This document shows, piece by piece, positions 8,451-16,902 of a stretch of DNA of 64,000 nucleotides; the first letter of the stretch is position 1, and every line of letters starts with the position of its first letter. The stretch spans positions 62,001 through 126,000 of the forward strand of contig JAEWTW010000032.1 in assembly GCA_023397655.1 (NCBI GenBank), read 5' to 3'. The notes below the pieces were generated by a model that made no database searches, was not told the origin of the DNA, and saw nothing but the letters and a program-made list of their open reading frames with translations. The translations under genes were made by a program, and so were the position numbers. The DNA comes from Bacillota bacterium. GTDB taxonomy: Bacteria; Bacillota; Clostridia; Christensenellales; SZUA-584.

Positions 8451-9229
8451 TACAGCGCCACCTCCTGCATATCAAATACCGGGCCTTCCACGCACACCTT
8501 GCGGTAATCCAGCCCGTCCGGCGTATTGATGCCGCAGACGCAGGTAGCGCAAGCGCCGAAGCCGCAGCACATACGCTGCTCCATTGATACCTGACACCGC
8601 ACCTCAAACTTATTCAGCACTTCCTTAAGTGCGCGCAGCATGGGCGTTGGACCGCAGGCCAGAACGATGTCCGGTTTATCCGTCTGCAGCCGTTTTTCAA
8701 GCAGCGTGGTCACAACGCCTGCTTGACCGATGGTACCATCGTCTGACGCCACATGCACCAGATCGCACGTACTAAAATCGTTCTGGCAATACGCAAACGG
8801 CAGGCTGCGATAGCCCAAAAACACCTCGTACTGTCTATCATGCCACCACTTAAGCACGGTAGGCAGCGGCGCAACGCCCACGCCCCCGCCGACGAGGAAC
8901 ACCTTCTTGTCCGCTGCTGCCAGATGGAAGCCGCGTCCTATCGGCAGTATCGCGTCCAGTTCCGTGCCGGACGGCGTTGTCACCAGCGCCTGTGTACCGT
9001 CCCCCTTCACCTGATAGATCAGCGTGATCGTCTGCGTTTTTTCATCGTAGTCGTTGATGCTGATAGGCCTTTTCATCAGCAGTTCAGCATGTCCGGGGAT
9101 TCCGATGTGGGCGAATTGCCCGGGGATAAAATGCGCCAGATCAGCACCGGGACAGAATATGACCATGCGGTAAATGCCGTCCGCGATTCTCTCATTGCTT
9201 ACAATGGTTGCCCGTAAGTTTTTAAGCAT
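8450..9229 (-). CDS. pyrK: Dihydroorotate dehydrogenase B, electron-transfer subunit
   Basis: FAD and [2Fe-2S] protein that transfers electrons from PyrD to NAD. The 259-residue protein has a ferredoxin-reductase FAD domain (about 1-100, with KRPISINDYD), a nucleotide-binding domain (GGGVGVAPLPTVLKWW), and a C-terminal iron-sulfur segment with C-x4-C-x2-C spacing (CGFGACATCVC) plus a distal Cys (KVCVEGP). The start codon lies within two bases of the carB stop, with AGGAG overlapping it. Confidence 0.95.
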   Translation of the reverse strand: MLKNLRATIVSNERIADGIYRMVIFCPGADLAHFIPGQFAHIGIPGHAELLMKRPISINDYDEKTQTITLIYQVKGDGTQALVTTPSGTELDAILPIGRGFHLAAADKKVFLVGGGVGVAPLPTVLKWWHDRQYEVFLGYRSLPFAYCQNDFSTCDLVHVASDDGTIGQAGVVTTLLEKRLQTDKPDIVLACGPTPMLRALKEVLNKFEVRCQVSMEQRMCCGFGACATCVCGINTPDGLDYRKVCVEGPVFDMQEVAL

Positions 9230-9231
9230 AG

Positions 9232-12200
9232 TTACTCCTGTATGTCCGTCAGGCTGACCGGCTTCAGATCAGCGTCCGTCCAACCTGATTTCATGCTTTG
9301 CAGCAGCACGCGCGCGGTGTCCAGCGACGTGATGCACGGTATGCGGTGCTCCACCGCCATGCGGCGCAGCTTGAACCCGTCTCTATCCGCCCGGCGGCCT
9401 TTGGTGGGCGTGTTGACAACCAGCTTCAATCTGCCGCTTTCAAACAGCTTTTTAATGTCCGGCCCGTCTGACAGCTTGTTTACAGTGCTGGCCGCAACGA
9501 AGTTGAAGTTCAGCACGTTGGCTGTTCCGGGTGTGGCGTATATGTCATAACCCAGATAGTCCAATATCGCCGCAATGGGAATCAGCTCCTGCTTGTCGTT
9601 GTTCGATACTGTCAGTAACGCCGCGCCCTTTTCCTTGGGCAGCGACAGACCTGATGCGATCAGCCCTTTCAGCAGCGCTTCACTGTAGTCGGCGGATATG
9701 CCCAGCACTTCGCCGGTGGACTTCATTTCGGGCCCGAGGCTCACCTCCACATCGGTCAGCTTCTCGAACGAGAACACAGGTACTTTGACGGCGGTGAAGC
9801 TGCGTTTGGGGTATAAGCCGTTACCGAAACCCATACTTTTTAGCTTCTCGCCCAGCGATGCGCGTACCGCCAGCGTAATCATAGGCACACCCGTCACCTT
9901 GGAGATATACGGCACGGTACGGCTGGACCGCGGGTTCACCTCGATCACGTATATTTGCCCGCCGGATATCACATATTGTATGTTGACAATGCCGCGCACA
10001 TCCAGCGCCAGCGCCAGCCGTCGCGTGATGTCGATCAGTTCTTCCTGCTGTTTATCGGTGATGCGCCTCGCCGGATAAACGGAAATGGAATCGCCCGAGT
10101 GCACGCCCGCGCGCTCGATATGCTCCATGATACCGGGGATCAGCACGTCTTCCCCGTCGCAGATGGCATCCACCTCCAGCTCAAGGCCCGTCATGTATTT
10201 GTCCACCAGCACAGGATGTTCCTGTTCGTGCCGCCCGATGATGCGCATGTACTCGCGGATATCGTCCTCACCGTAAGCAATTTCCATGCCCTGGCCGCCC
10301 AGTACGTACGACGGGCGAACCAGCACCGGATACCCCAGAGCTGCAGCGGCGTCCACCGCCTGCTGCGCGTTGGTCACAGTGGCCGCTTTGGGACGGCGGA
10401 TGTCCAGACGCTCCAGCAGCGCCTCAAATTCCTCCCTGTCCTCAGCGCGGTCGATGCTGTCCAGCAGTGTGCCGATGATGGGAAAGCCCATTGCCTCCAC
10501 CGTCTTGGCCAGCTTGATAGCCGTCTGGCCGCCGAACTGCACGACCACACCCACAGGCTGCTCCTGCTCCAGCACATTGCCCACCTCTTCAGGCGTCAGC
10601 GGTTCGAAGTACAGCCGGTCAGAGGTGTCGAAATCCGTCGAAACCGTTTCCGGGTTGTTGTTGATGATAACGGTGTCGTATCCCGCTTCCTTGAGCGCCC
10701 ACACGCAGTGTACACTGCAGTAGTCGAACTCGATGCCCTGTCCGATGCGTATCGGTCCGGAGCCTAGCACCACAACCGTCTTGTTATCCGAGCGCCCCGC
10801 CTCGTTTTCTTCATCGTAGGTGGAGTAATAGTACGGGCTCACCGCGTCGAATTCCGCGCCGCAGGTATCCACCATCTTGTATGCGGGCAATATTCCAAGG
10901 CTTTTGCGCAGTGCCCGAATCTCCTGTTCCGGCGTCTTCGTCAGTCGCCCAATCGCCCTGTCGGAGAAGCCCACGCGCTTGGCTTTGCGGATAGTCACGT
11001 GATCCAGCGCACCTTTTCCGTGCATGGCGAAATGTTCTTCCAGATCGATGATGGCCTGCAGCTTGGTCAGATACCAAAGATCGATGCGCGTCAGCGAATG
11101 GATGCGCTCCACACTAACGCCATGCCGCAGCGCCGTCGCGATAAAGAAAATGCGTTCGTCATCTTGCTTTAATATTTGCTCAATTAGATCGTCTTTCTTC
11201 ATTCCGGCCGCGAACGGAAACTGCATTGAATCAAGGCCCAACTCCAGTGAGCGTACCGCTTTCATGAACGCGCTCTCAAAGTTTGCGCCGATGGCCATCA
11301 CCTCGCCGGTCGCCTTCATGCGCGTACCCAGCTGCTTATTGGCCTGTGTGAACTTATCGAACGGCCAACGCGGGAACTTGACGACCACGTAATCCAGCGT
11401 GGGTTCAAAACAGGCGAATGTCTTTCCTGTGACGCCGTTTTTAATCTCGTCCAGCCCATAGCCGATGGCAATCTTAGCGGCGATCTTGGCGATCGGATAC
11501 CCCGTTGCTTTGCTGGCCAGTGCGGACGAGCGGCTGACCCGCGGATTGACCTCGATCACGTAATACTGCATGCTGGCTGTGTCGAGCGCATACTGTACGT
11601 TGCAGCCGCCCTCAATCTTCAGCGCGTTGATGATGTTGAGCGACGCGGTGCGTAATAGCTGGTATTCGGCATCCCGCAGCGTCTGCGATGGCGCGACCAC
11701 GATGCTGTCGCCCGTGTGGATGCCCACCGGGTCGATATTCTCCATGTTGCAGACGGTGATGCAGTTGCCCTTGCCGTCCCTTATAACCTCGTACTCGATT
11801 TCCTTGAATCCGGCGACGCTCTTCTCAATGAGCACCTCGTGTACGCGGCTGGCCTGCAGTCCACTGCGACAGATCTCTTCCAGCTCGTTATCACTGTGGG
11901 CAATGCCGCCGCCTGTTCCGCCCAGTGTATAGGCCGGACGCACGATCAGCGGATAACCATGTTCGGCTGCAAATTCCAGCGCCTGTTCTGGTGTACTGGC
12001 GATGATGCTCTCAATGATGGGCTCGCCAATGTCGTTCATCAGCGTTTTAAAGGCTTCCCGATCCTCGGCCTTCTTGATGGACTCCGCACCGGTGCCCAGC
12101 AGCCTCACACCCAGTTCATCCAGCACGCCGCTCTCCGCCAGCTCCATCGCGAGGTTTAGCCCCGTCTGGCCGCCCAGCGTTGCCAGCATGCTGTCCGGCT

Positions 12201-12444
12201 TCTCTTTGATGATTATATTGCGAATAACAGGTACGGTCAGCGGCTCGATGTAGACCTTGTCCGCCATTTCGGGGTCCGTCATGATGGTGGCCGGGTTGGA
12301 GTTGATCAGCACCACCTCGATGCCTTCCTCACGCAGCGCGCGGCAGGCTTGCGTACCGGCATAATCGAACTCGGCGGCCTGCCCGATGATGATGGGCCCG
12401 GAGCCGATGACCAGAACTTTCTTGATGGACTCTTGTCTTGGCAT
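9232..12444 (-). CDS. carB: Carbamoyl-phosphate synthase, large subunit
   Basis: Makes carbamoyl phosphate from bicarbonate, ammonia (from CarA) and two ATP. At 1070 residues it is full length, with the expected duplicated ATP-grasp architecture: first half beginning KKVLVIGSGPIIIGQAAEFD, second beginning TVVVLGSGPIRIGQGIEFD near residue 554. Each half has a metal-binding EVNPRVSRSSAL or EVNPRSSRTVPY motif. The C-terminal MGS-like domain (from about 940) is the usual UMP/allosteric site. One base after carA. Arginine synthesis genes elsewhere in the window (argGH) may draw on the same enzyme. Confidence 0.97.
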   Translation of the reverse strand: MPRQESIKKVLVIGSGPIIIGQAAEFDYAGTQACRALREEGIEVVLINSNPATIMTDPEMADKVYIEPLTVPVIRNIIIKEKPDSMLATLGGQTGLNLAMELAESGVLDELGVRLLGTGAESIKKAEDREAFKTLMNDIGEPIIESIIASTPEQALEFAAEHGYPLIVRPAYTLGGTGGGIAHSDNELEEICRSGLQASRVHEVLIEKSVAGFKEIEYEVIRDGKGNCITVCNMENIDPVGIHTGDSIVVAPSQTLRDAEYQLLRTASLNIINALKIEGGCNVQYALDTASMQYYVIEVNPRVSRSSALASKATGYPIAKIAAKIAIGYGLDEIKNGVTGKTFACFEPTLDYVVVKFPRWPFDKFTQANKQLGTRMKATGEVMAIGANFESAFMKAVRSLELGLDSMQFPFAAGMKKDDLIEQILKQDDERIFFIATALRHGVSVERIHSLTRIDLWYLTKLQAIIDLEEHFAMHGKGALDHVTIRKAKRVGFSDRAIGRLTKTPEQEIRALRKSLGILPAYKMVDTCGAEFDAVSPYYYSTYDEENEAGRSDNKTVVVLGSGPIRIGQGIEFDYCSVHCVWALKEAGYDTVIINNNPETVSTDFDTSDRLYFEPLTPEEVGNVLEQEQPVGVVVQFGGQTAIKLAKTVEAMGFPIIGTLLDSIDRAEDREEFEALLERLDIRRPKAATVTNAQQAVDAAAALGYPVLVRPSYVLGGQGMEIAYGEDDIREYMRIIGRHEQEHPVLVDKYMTGLELEVDAICDGEDVLIPGIMEHIERAGVHSGDSISVYPARRITDKQQEELIDITRRLALALDVRGIVNIQYVISGGQIYVIEVNPRSSRTVPYISKVTGVPMITLAVRASLGEKLKSMGFGNGLYPKRSFTAVKVPVFSFEKLTDVEVSLGPEMKSTGEVLGISADYSEALLKGLIASGLSLPKEKGAALLTVSNNDKQELIPIAAILDYLGYDIYATPGTANVLNFNFVAASTVNKLSDGPDIKKLFESGRLKLVVNTPTKGRRADRDGFKLRRMAVEHRIPCITSLDTARVLLQSMKSGWTDADLKPVSLTDIQE

Positions 12445-12445
12445 G

Positions 12446-13498
12446 CTATTTCCTCATAAGGCCGATGAACTCATCGAACAGATAAGCCGTATCTTCCGGT
12501 CCGGGCGATGCTTCGGGGTGAAACTGTACTGTAAACAGGTCGAAGCCATCGTAACGCACGCCCTCTATTGTGCTATCGTTCCAGTTGCGGTGCGTCACCG
12601 TTGCGCCCTTGGGCAGCGACGCCTCCACAATAGTGTAGCCATGGTTTTGAGACGTGATATAGACGCGGTCCTTGTCCAAATCTTTGACCGGATGATTCGC
12701 GCCGCGATGTCCGTATTTAAGCTTTGTGGTGTCCGCTCCTGAGGCCAGCGCCACCAGCTGATGCCCAAGGCAGATGCCGAATATGGGTTTCTTACCGATG
12801 AGCTGTTTGATATTATCGATAACTTCGGTGTTGTCCTTCGGGTCTCCGGGGCCGTTGGTCAGCATGATGCCGTCGTACCCGCCTTCGAGTATTTCATCCG
12901 CGCTTGTGCGCGCCGGATAGACGGTAACCGCGCAATCGCGTTTCTTCAGGCTGCGGATGATGTTGCGTTTCAGGCCGAAGTCCAGCACAGCTACTTTCAA
13001 GTCGCCGTCACTATACTGGTATTTCTCCTTACATGTCACCGCATCCACAGGCATCTCATAGACAAAGTGCTGCATCTCTTCGATCTGTGCTTTGGTGGGC
13101 TCCTCCTGCGTGATGATGCCGCGCATTGTGCCTTTTTCACGGGTGATGCGCGTAAGGGCGCGCGTGTCGATACCCGCCAGACCGCAAATACCGTTTTTCT
13201 CTAGGTATTCGTTCAAACTGCCCTGACTGCGCCAGTTGGACGGTGTATCGCAGACCTCGCGTACGATGAAACCGCTTACCTGCGGTTTGGCCGATTCCGG
13301 ATCGATCTCGTTCACGCCATAGTTTCCGATCAGCGGATACGTCATCGTTACAATCTGCCCGCAGTAAGACGGGTCCGTCAGCACTTCCTGGTAGCCCGTC
13401 ATGCCGGTATTGAACACCACCTCGCCGGCAATGTCGGCCTTTGCGCCAAAGCTTTTTCCGGCAAACCGGGTGCCGTCCTCCAGTGTGAGTATCGCCAT
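12446..13498 (-). CDS. carA: Carbamoyl-phosphate synthase, small (glutaminase) subunit
   Basis: Releases ammonia from glutamine for CarB. The 350-residue protein has the N-terminal CPSase small-chain domain (GEVVFNTGMTGYQEVLTDPSY) and a class I glutamine amidotransferase domain with the nucleophile Cys in FGICLGHQLVALASG and the His/Glu of VQFHPEASPGPED. ATG preceded by AGAGGAG. A 243-base gap with two palindromic repeats separates it from pyrF upstream in the operon. Confidence 0.96.
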   Translation of the reverse strand: MAILTLEDGTRFAGKSFGAKADIAGEVVFNTGMTGYQEVLTDPSYCGQIVTMTYPLIGNYGVNEIDPESAKPQVSGFIVREVCDTPSNWRSQGSLNEYLEKNGICGLAGIDTRALTRITREKGTMRGIITQEEPTKAQIEEMQHFVYEMPVDAVTCKEKYQYSDGDLKVAVLDFGLKRNIIRSLKKRDCAVTVYPARTSADEILEGGYDGIMLTNGPGDPKDNTEVIDNIKQLIGKKPIFGICLGHQLVALASGADTTKLKYGHRGANHPVKDLDKDRVYITSQNHGYTIVEASLPKGATVTHRNWNDSTIEGVRYDGFDLFTVQFHPEASPGPEDTAYLFDEFIGLMRK

Positions 13499-13569
13499 GT
13501 GTTCTCCTCTTTCGATAAACTTATAAACTCACTCCGATACAAGATCGGTTGTTGTCAAAGATGATTTAT

Positions 13570-13632
13570 AAGACCTCGGAGGCTCTGCCTCCGAACCTCC
13601 GCCAAAGGGATACCTCACTTTGGAATCCCATC
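13570..13632. repeat. 63-base two-hairpin dispersed repeat, copy 1
   Basis: Begins AAGACC and ends ATCCCATC. It contains two inverted repeats: TCGGAGGC/GCCTCCGA (13576-13594) and CCAAAG/CTTTGG (13602-13623). The same 63-base plan, with compensating changes in the stems, recurs at 35136-35198. It lies in the carA-pyrF gap. Confidence 0.85.
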
Positions 13633-13648
13633 TAGAAAACCCTAAAAT

Positions 13649-13733
13649 GTCATTCCGAGCTTGCGAGGAATCCCATGTAAATTGCTTTGCAGCAGGGGGA
13701 TTCCTCGGTCGCTTTACGCTCCATCGGAATGAC
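13649..13733. repeat. 85-base imperfect palindrome of the TGTCATTCCGAG type
   Basis: Outer arms TGTCATTCCGA (13649-13659) and TCGGAATGAC (13724-13733) are inverse complements, as are GCGAGGAATCCC and the GGGATTCCTCG region inside. This matches the widespread non-coding palindromic repeat family seen in many bacterial genomes, possibly REP- or MITE-like. It directly follows the 63-base repeat. Only one copy is visible in this window. Confidence 0.75.
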
Positions 13734-13741
13734 TGTATTTA

Positions 13742-14632
13742 TCACCAAACGACGCCGCGCTTTTGCAGCGCCTGTGCTATGTCCTTCTTCATGTCCAGCA
13801 CCGCGGCTCTGGCTGCTTCCGCTGCCGGAAGATTCGCGTACTGCGGCTTCTTCCACGCCAGCAGTATTCCGCGCGAGGAATTGACCACCGCACCCAAGCC
13901 GTTGCCGTCAAAGTTGACGGCGATGTCGTCTGCGCCCGCGCCCTGTGCGCCGTAGCCCGGCACCAGAAAGAACGTGTGCGGCATCCGTTTGCGCAGCACC
14001 GCTGCTTCTTCGGGGTAGGTCGCGCCCACCACGGCACCCACACTGCTGTAGCCGGACGTTCCGATCAAAGCTTGTCCCCATTCGGACACCTTGTCTGCCA
14101 CAACCTCATACAGCTTCTTGTCGCCAACGGTCAGGTCCTGAAACTCACCGCCGGAGGGGTTAGACGTCTTCACCAACGCGAATATGCCCTTGCCCGTTTT
14201 CTCACAGCTGTCCTGAAACGGCTGAATGCCGTCGATACCAAGGTATGCGTTGACGGTGATAAAATCCGCCGCGCTGTTTTCGACATAGGCTCTGGCATAA
14301 GCACCTGCTGTGGAGCCGATGTCGTTGCGCTTCACGTCAGCGATGACAACCAGCCCTTTTTGCTGCGCGTAAGCCATCGTATCCAGAAAGCACTTCATAC
14401 CTTCCGCGCCGTACTGCTCGTAGTAAGCGACCTGTACCTTAACGGAGGGTGCGACGCCCAATATGGCGTCTATTATATCACAGTTGTATCGGAAAACGCA
14501 CGATGTAATCGCGCTGACCGTCTCCTCTTTCGGCCGGTATTCGGCGGGCAGGTGCGATAGCTCGGTATCCAACCCGACACATGCCGGGCACTGCGTTTGC
14601 CTGATGGCTTCGCACAGCTTGTCTATCTTCAT
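13742..14632 (-). CDS. pyrF: Orotidine 5'-phosphate decarboxylase (type 2)
   Basis: Decarboxylates OMP to UMP, the last step of the pathway. At 296 residues it belongs to the longer type 2 group. The catalytic Asp-Lys-x-x-Asp cluster is in VIADVKRNDIGST, and VKTSNPSGGEFQDL and VPGYGAQGAGADD surround the phosphate site. Its start overlaps pyrC by four bases (ATGA type). In Bacillus subtilis pyrF is near the end of the operon; here it lies between pyrC and carA. Confidence 0.95.
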   Translation of the reverse strand: MKIDKLCEAIRQTQCPACVGLDTELSHLPAEYRPKEETVSAITSCVFRYNCDIIDAILGVAPSVKVQVAYYEQYGAEGMKCFLDTMAYAQQKGLVVIADVKRNDIGSTAGAYARAYVENSAADFITVNAYLGIDGIQPFQDSCEKTGKGIFALVKTSNPSGGEFQDLTVGDKKLYEVVADKVSEWGQALIGTSGYSSVGAVVGATYPEEAAVLRKRMPHTFFLVPGYGAQGAGADDIAVNFDGNGLGAVVNSSRGILLAWKKPQYANLPAAEAARAAVLDMKKDIAQALQKRGVVW

Positions 14633-15891
14633 GCTTTGCCTCCGAATGCGATTTTGCCGTCTACAATAGTATGCGTTACAACGCCGCGCAGTGTTTGACC
14701 GATAAACGGTGAGTTCTTGCCGCGCGATACGATATCCACTTCCTTCAGCGTATACTCAGCTTCCAAGTCCGCGATGGTGATATCAGCTGGGCCGCCTTCT
14801 TCGATCAAGCCACCAGTCAGGCTGAGTATGCTTGCAGGCCTTGCCGACATCAGTAGCGCCAGCTTGTCTGCATCGTCCGTCAAGTGCGTCACCGTCAGCG
14901 AGAACGCTGTCTCGAAGCCGGATATGCCAAATGCCGCCAGTGTGAACTCGATATTCTTCTCATCTCTGTGATGCGGTGCATGATCTGTTGCGATGCAGTC
15001 GATTGTGCCGTCCATCAGGCCTTCCTTGACTGCAGCCACATCGTCCGCCGTGCGCAGGGGCGGGTTCACCTTGGTGCGCGCGTCGTAGCTCATGCAATAG
15101 CTGTCGTCCGCCGAAAAGTAGTGCGGTGCGGTTTCGCAGGTCACGCGCACGCCGCGGCTCTTGGCCGCCCTTATCAGCTCGATACCGGCGCATGTGGACA
15201 CGTGCTGTATGTGTACGCGCAGATTATCCGTCTCTGCCAGTATAATGTCCCGTGCGATCATCGTTTCTTCGGCAGAGCGCGAAATGCCGGGCAGCCCCAG
15301 TATCGTGGAGTTGTAGCCCTCGTTCATAACACCTTTGCCCTTTAAATCCAGCGCTTCCTCGTGCGCCAGTATGATGCGGTCAAAGCTCGCCGCATACTGC
15401 ATCGCCGCACGCATGATGCTGCCGTCCATGATTGGCCTACCGTCGTCGGAGAACGCAACGCAGCCCATATCGGCCAGTTCAGCCATTTCCGTCAGTTCCT
15501 TGCCTTCAAGGCCACGCGTGACAGCGCCCACAGGATATACTTTCACCGCTGCCTGCCGCGCTTTAGCCAACACCAGCGCACAAACCGATGCGTTGTCCAC
15601 CGGCGGCATCGTGTTCGCCATGCAGCAGATGGCTGTAAAGCCGCCCTTAGCCGCTGCTTTTGCGCCCGAAGCGATGTCCTCTTTATATTCCTGGCCCGGC
15701 TCCCGCAGGTGGCAGTGCATGTCGATGAAGCCAGGAAACACCGTTTTACCTGACGCGTCGATCACGTTGTCAGCATCGCCCACATTTTCGCCGATAGCCG
15801 CAATGCGTCCGTCTTTGATCAGTATATCCATCCGGCCCTTCTTTTCACCCGCCGGATTGGCAATCATCCCTCCGGTTATCTTAAGCGTCAT
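14629..15891 (-). CDS. pyrC: Dihydroorotase
   Basis: Cyclises carbamoyl aspartate to dihydroorotate with a zinc centre. The 420-residue protein shows FPGFIDMHCHLREPGQEYKE (metal-binding HxH), further His ligands in LAHEEALDL and VHIQHVSTCAG, and CIATDHAPHHRDEKN with the catalytic Asp. It is the class I dihydroorotase normal in Firmicutes. Overlaps pyrB by 11 bases and pyrF by 4, so translation of these three is coupled. Confidence 0.96.
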   Translation of the reverse strand: MTLKITGGMIANPAGEKKGRMDILIKDGRIAAIGENVGDADNVIDASGKTVFPGFIDMHCHLREPGQEYKEDIASGAKAAAKGGFTAICCMANTMPPVDNASVCALVLAKARQAAVKVYPVGAVTRGLEGKELTEMAELADMGCVAFSDDGRPIMDGSIMRAAMQYAASFDRIILAHEEALDLKGKGVMNEGYNSTILGLPGISRSAEETMIARDIILAETDNLRVHIQHVSTCAGIELIRAAKSRGVRVTCETAPHYFSADDSYCMSYDARTKVNPPLRTADDVAAVKEGLMDGTIDCIATDHAPHHRDEKNIEFTLAAFGISGFETAFSLTVTHLTDDADKLALLMSARPASILSLTGGLIEEGGPADITIADLEAEYTLKEVDIVSRGKNSPFIGQTLRGVVTHTIVDGKIAFGGKA

Positions 15892-16813
15892 CGTTTTTCC
15901 TCCTCGTCAGCAGATACAGCAGCGCCATGCGCACCGCTACACCGCTCGTCACCTGTTCGTTGATCACCGATATATCCGAATCCATTACGGAGCTGGAAAG
16001 CTCTACGCCGCGGTTGACTGGGCCGGGATGCATGATCATGACATCCTTTTCGCACATCTGGAGCGACTCGTCATTGATTCCGAAATAGCGGTGGTATTCA
16101 CGCAGCGTGGACAGGAACGCGCCTTCCAGGCGCTCCTTCTGTATACGCAGGCCCATCACCACATCGGCATCACGCAGCGCATGCTCAAGGTTTGTCGTAA
16201 CAGTTGCACCCATCTGATCGATGGCGAACGGCATCAGCGTCTGCGGACCGCACAGTGTTACTTCCGCGCCCATCTTCTTGAGTCCCCACAAGTTGCTCCG
16301 CGCCACACGGCTGTGATAAATATCCCCCACAATCGACACCTTCAAACCTTCAAGACGTCCGAAGTGCTCGCGCATCGTGAACATGTCCAGCAGCGCCTGC
16401 GTGGGATGCTCATGCATACCGTCTCCCGCGTTGATCACGCTGCCCGAGAAATTATCCGCCAGAAACTTAGGCGCGCCCCCCAGCGGGTGCCGGATGATGA
16501 TGACATCCGTGCCCATCGCCTCAATCGTCTTCCCGGTATCCAGCAGGGTTTCGCCCTTCTTGACGCTGCTGGTGGACACGCCGAGGTTGCTCACCGTCGC
16601 GCCAAGATACTTGCCTGCCAGCTCGAACGAGAGGCGTGTGCGTGTGCTGTCCTCGTAAAACAGCGTTACGATGGACTTTCCCTGCAGATGCGGCATCTTT
16701 TTGGCGTTCTGTGCCAGCAGTTCCTTCATTGTGGATGCGGAATCAAGTATCAGCTTGATCTCTTCCGGACTCTTGTCATACAGACCGAGGAGGTCTTTCG
16801 ATTTCAATAACAT
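15881..16813 (-). CDS. pyrB: Aspartate carbamoyltransferase, catalytic chain
   Basis: Condenses carbamoyl phosphate with aspartate, the committed step. The 310 residues include the carbamoyl-phosphate loop FYEDSTRTRLSFELA and the second motif MHEHPTQALLDMFT. No regulatory chain (pyrI) is adjacent, so control is likely transcriptional through PyrR, as in Bacillus. The ATG follows AAGAGG at a slightly long spacing. Confidence 0.96.
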   Translation of the reverse strand: MLLKSKDLLGLYDKSPEEIKLILDSASTMKELLAQNAKKMPHLQGKSIVTLFYEDSTRTRLSFELAGKYLGATVSNLGVSTSSVKKGETLLDTGKTIEAMGTDVIIIRHPLGGAPKFLADNFSGSVINAGDGMHEHPTQALLDMFTMREHFGRLEGLKVSIVGDIYHSRVARSNLWGLKKMGAEVTLCGPQTLMPFAIDQMGATVTTNLEHALRDADVVMGLRIQKERLEGAFLSTLREYHRYFGINDESLQMCEKDVMIMHPGPVNRGVELSSSVMDSDISVINEQVTSGVAVRMALLYLLTRRKNDDA

Positions 16814-16872
16814 AAGTCTTTTTTCCTCTTTTGTTTCCCTTTGTATTCCTTGATATCAGAACCTTATTAATA

Positions 16873-16893
16873 GGGAGCGGCATTGCCGCTCCC
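16873..16893 (-). terminator. Strong hairpin between uraA and pyrB, without a clear T run
   Basis: A perfect 9-bp stem GGGAGCGGC/GCCGCTCCC with a 3-base loop lies 10 bases after uraA. On the minus strand it is followed by TATTAATAAG rather than a T tract. It may be a partial terminator or an RNA stabiliser setting the uraA to pyrB ratio. I see no PyrR box here. Confidence 0.45.
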
Positions 16894-16902
16894 TTTCAAT
16901 AC

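Noticed and set aside
16814..16902. Second PyrR attenuator before pyrB
   Set aside because: There is a hairpin but neither a PyrR box (CAGAGAG type) nor an alternative antiterminator pairing.
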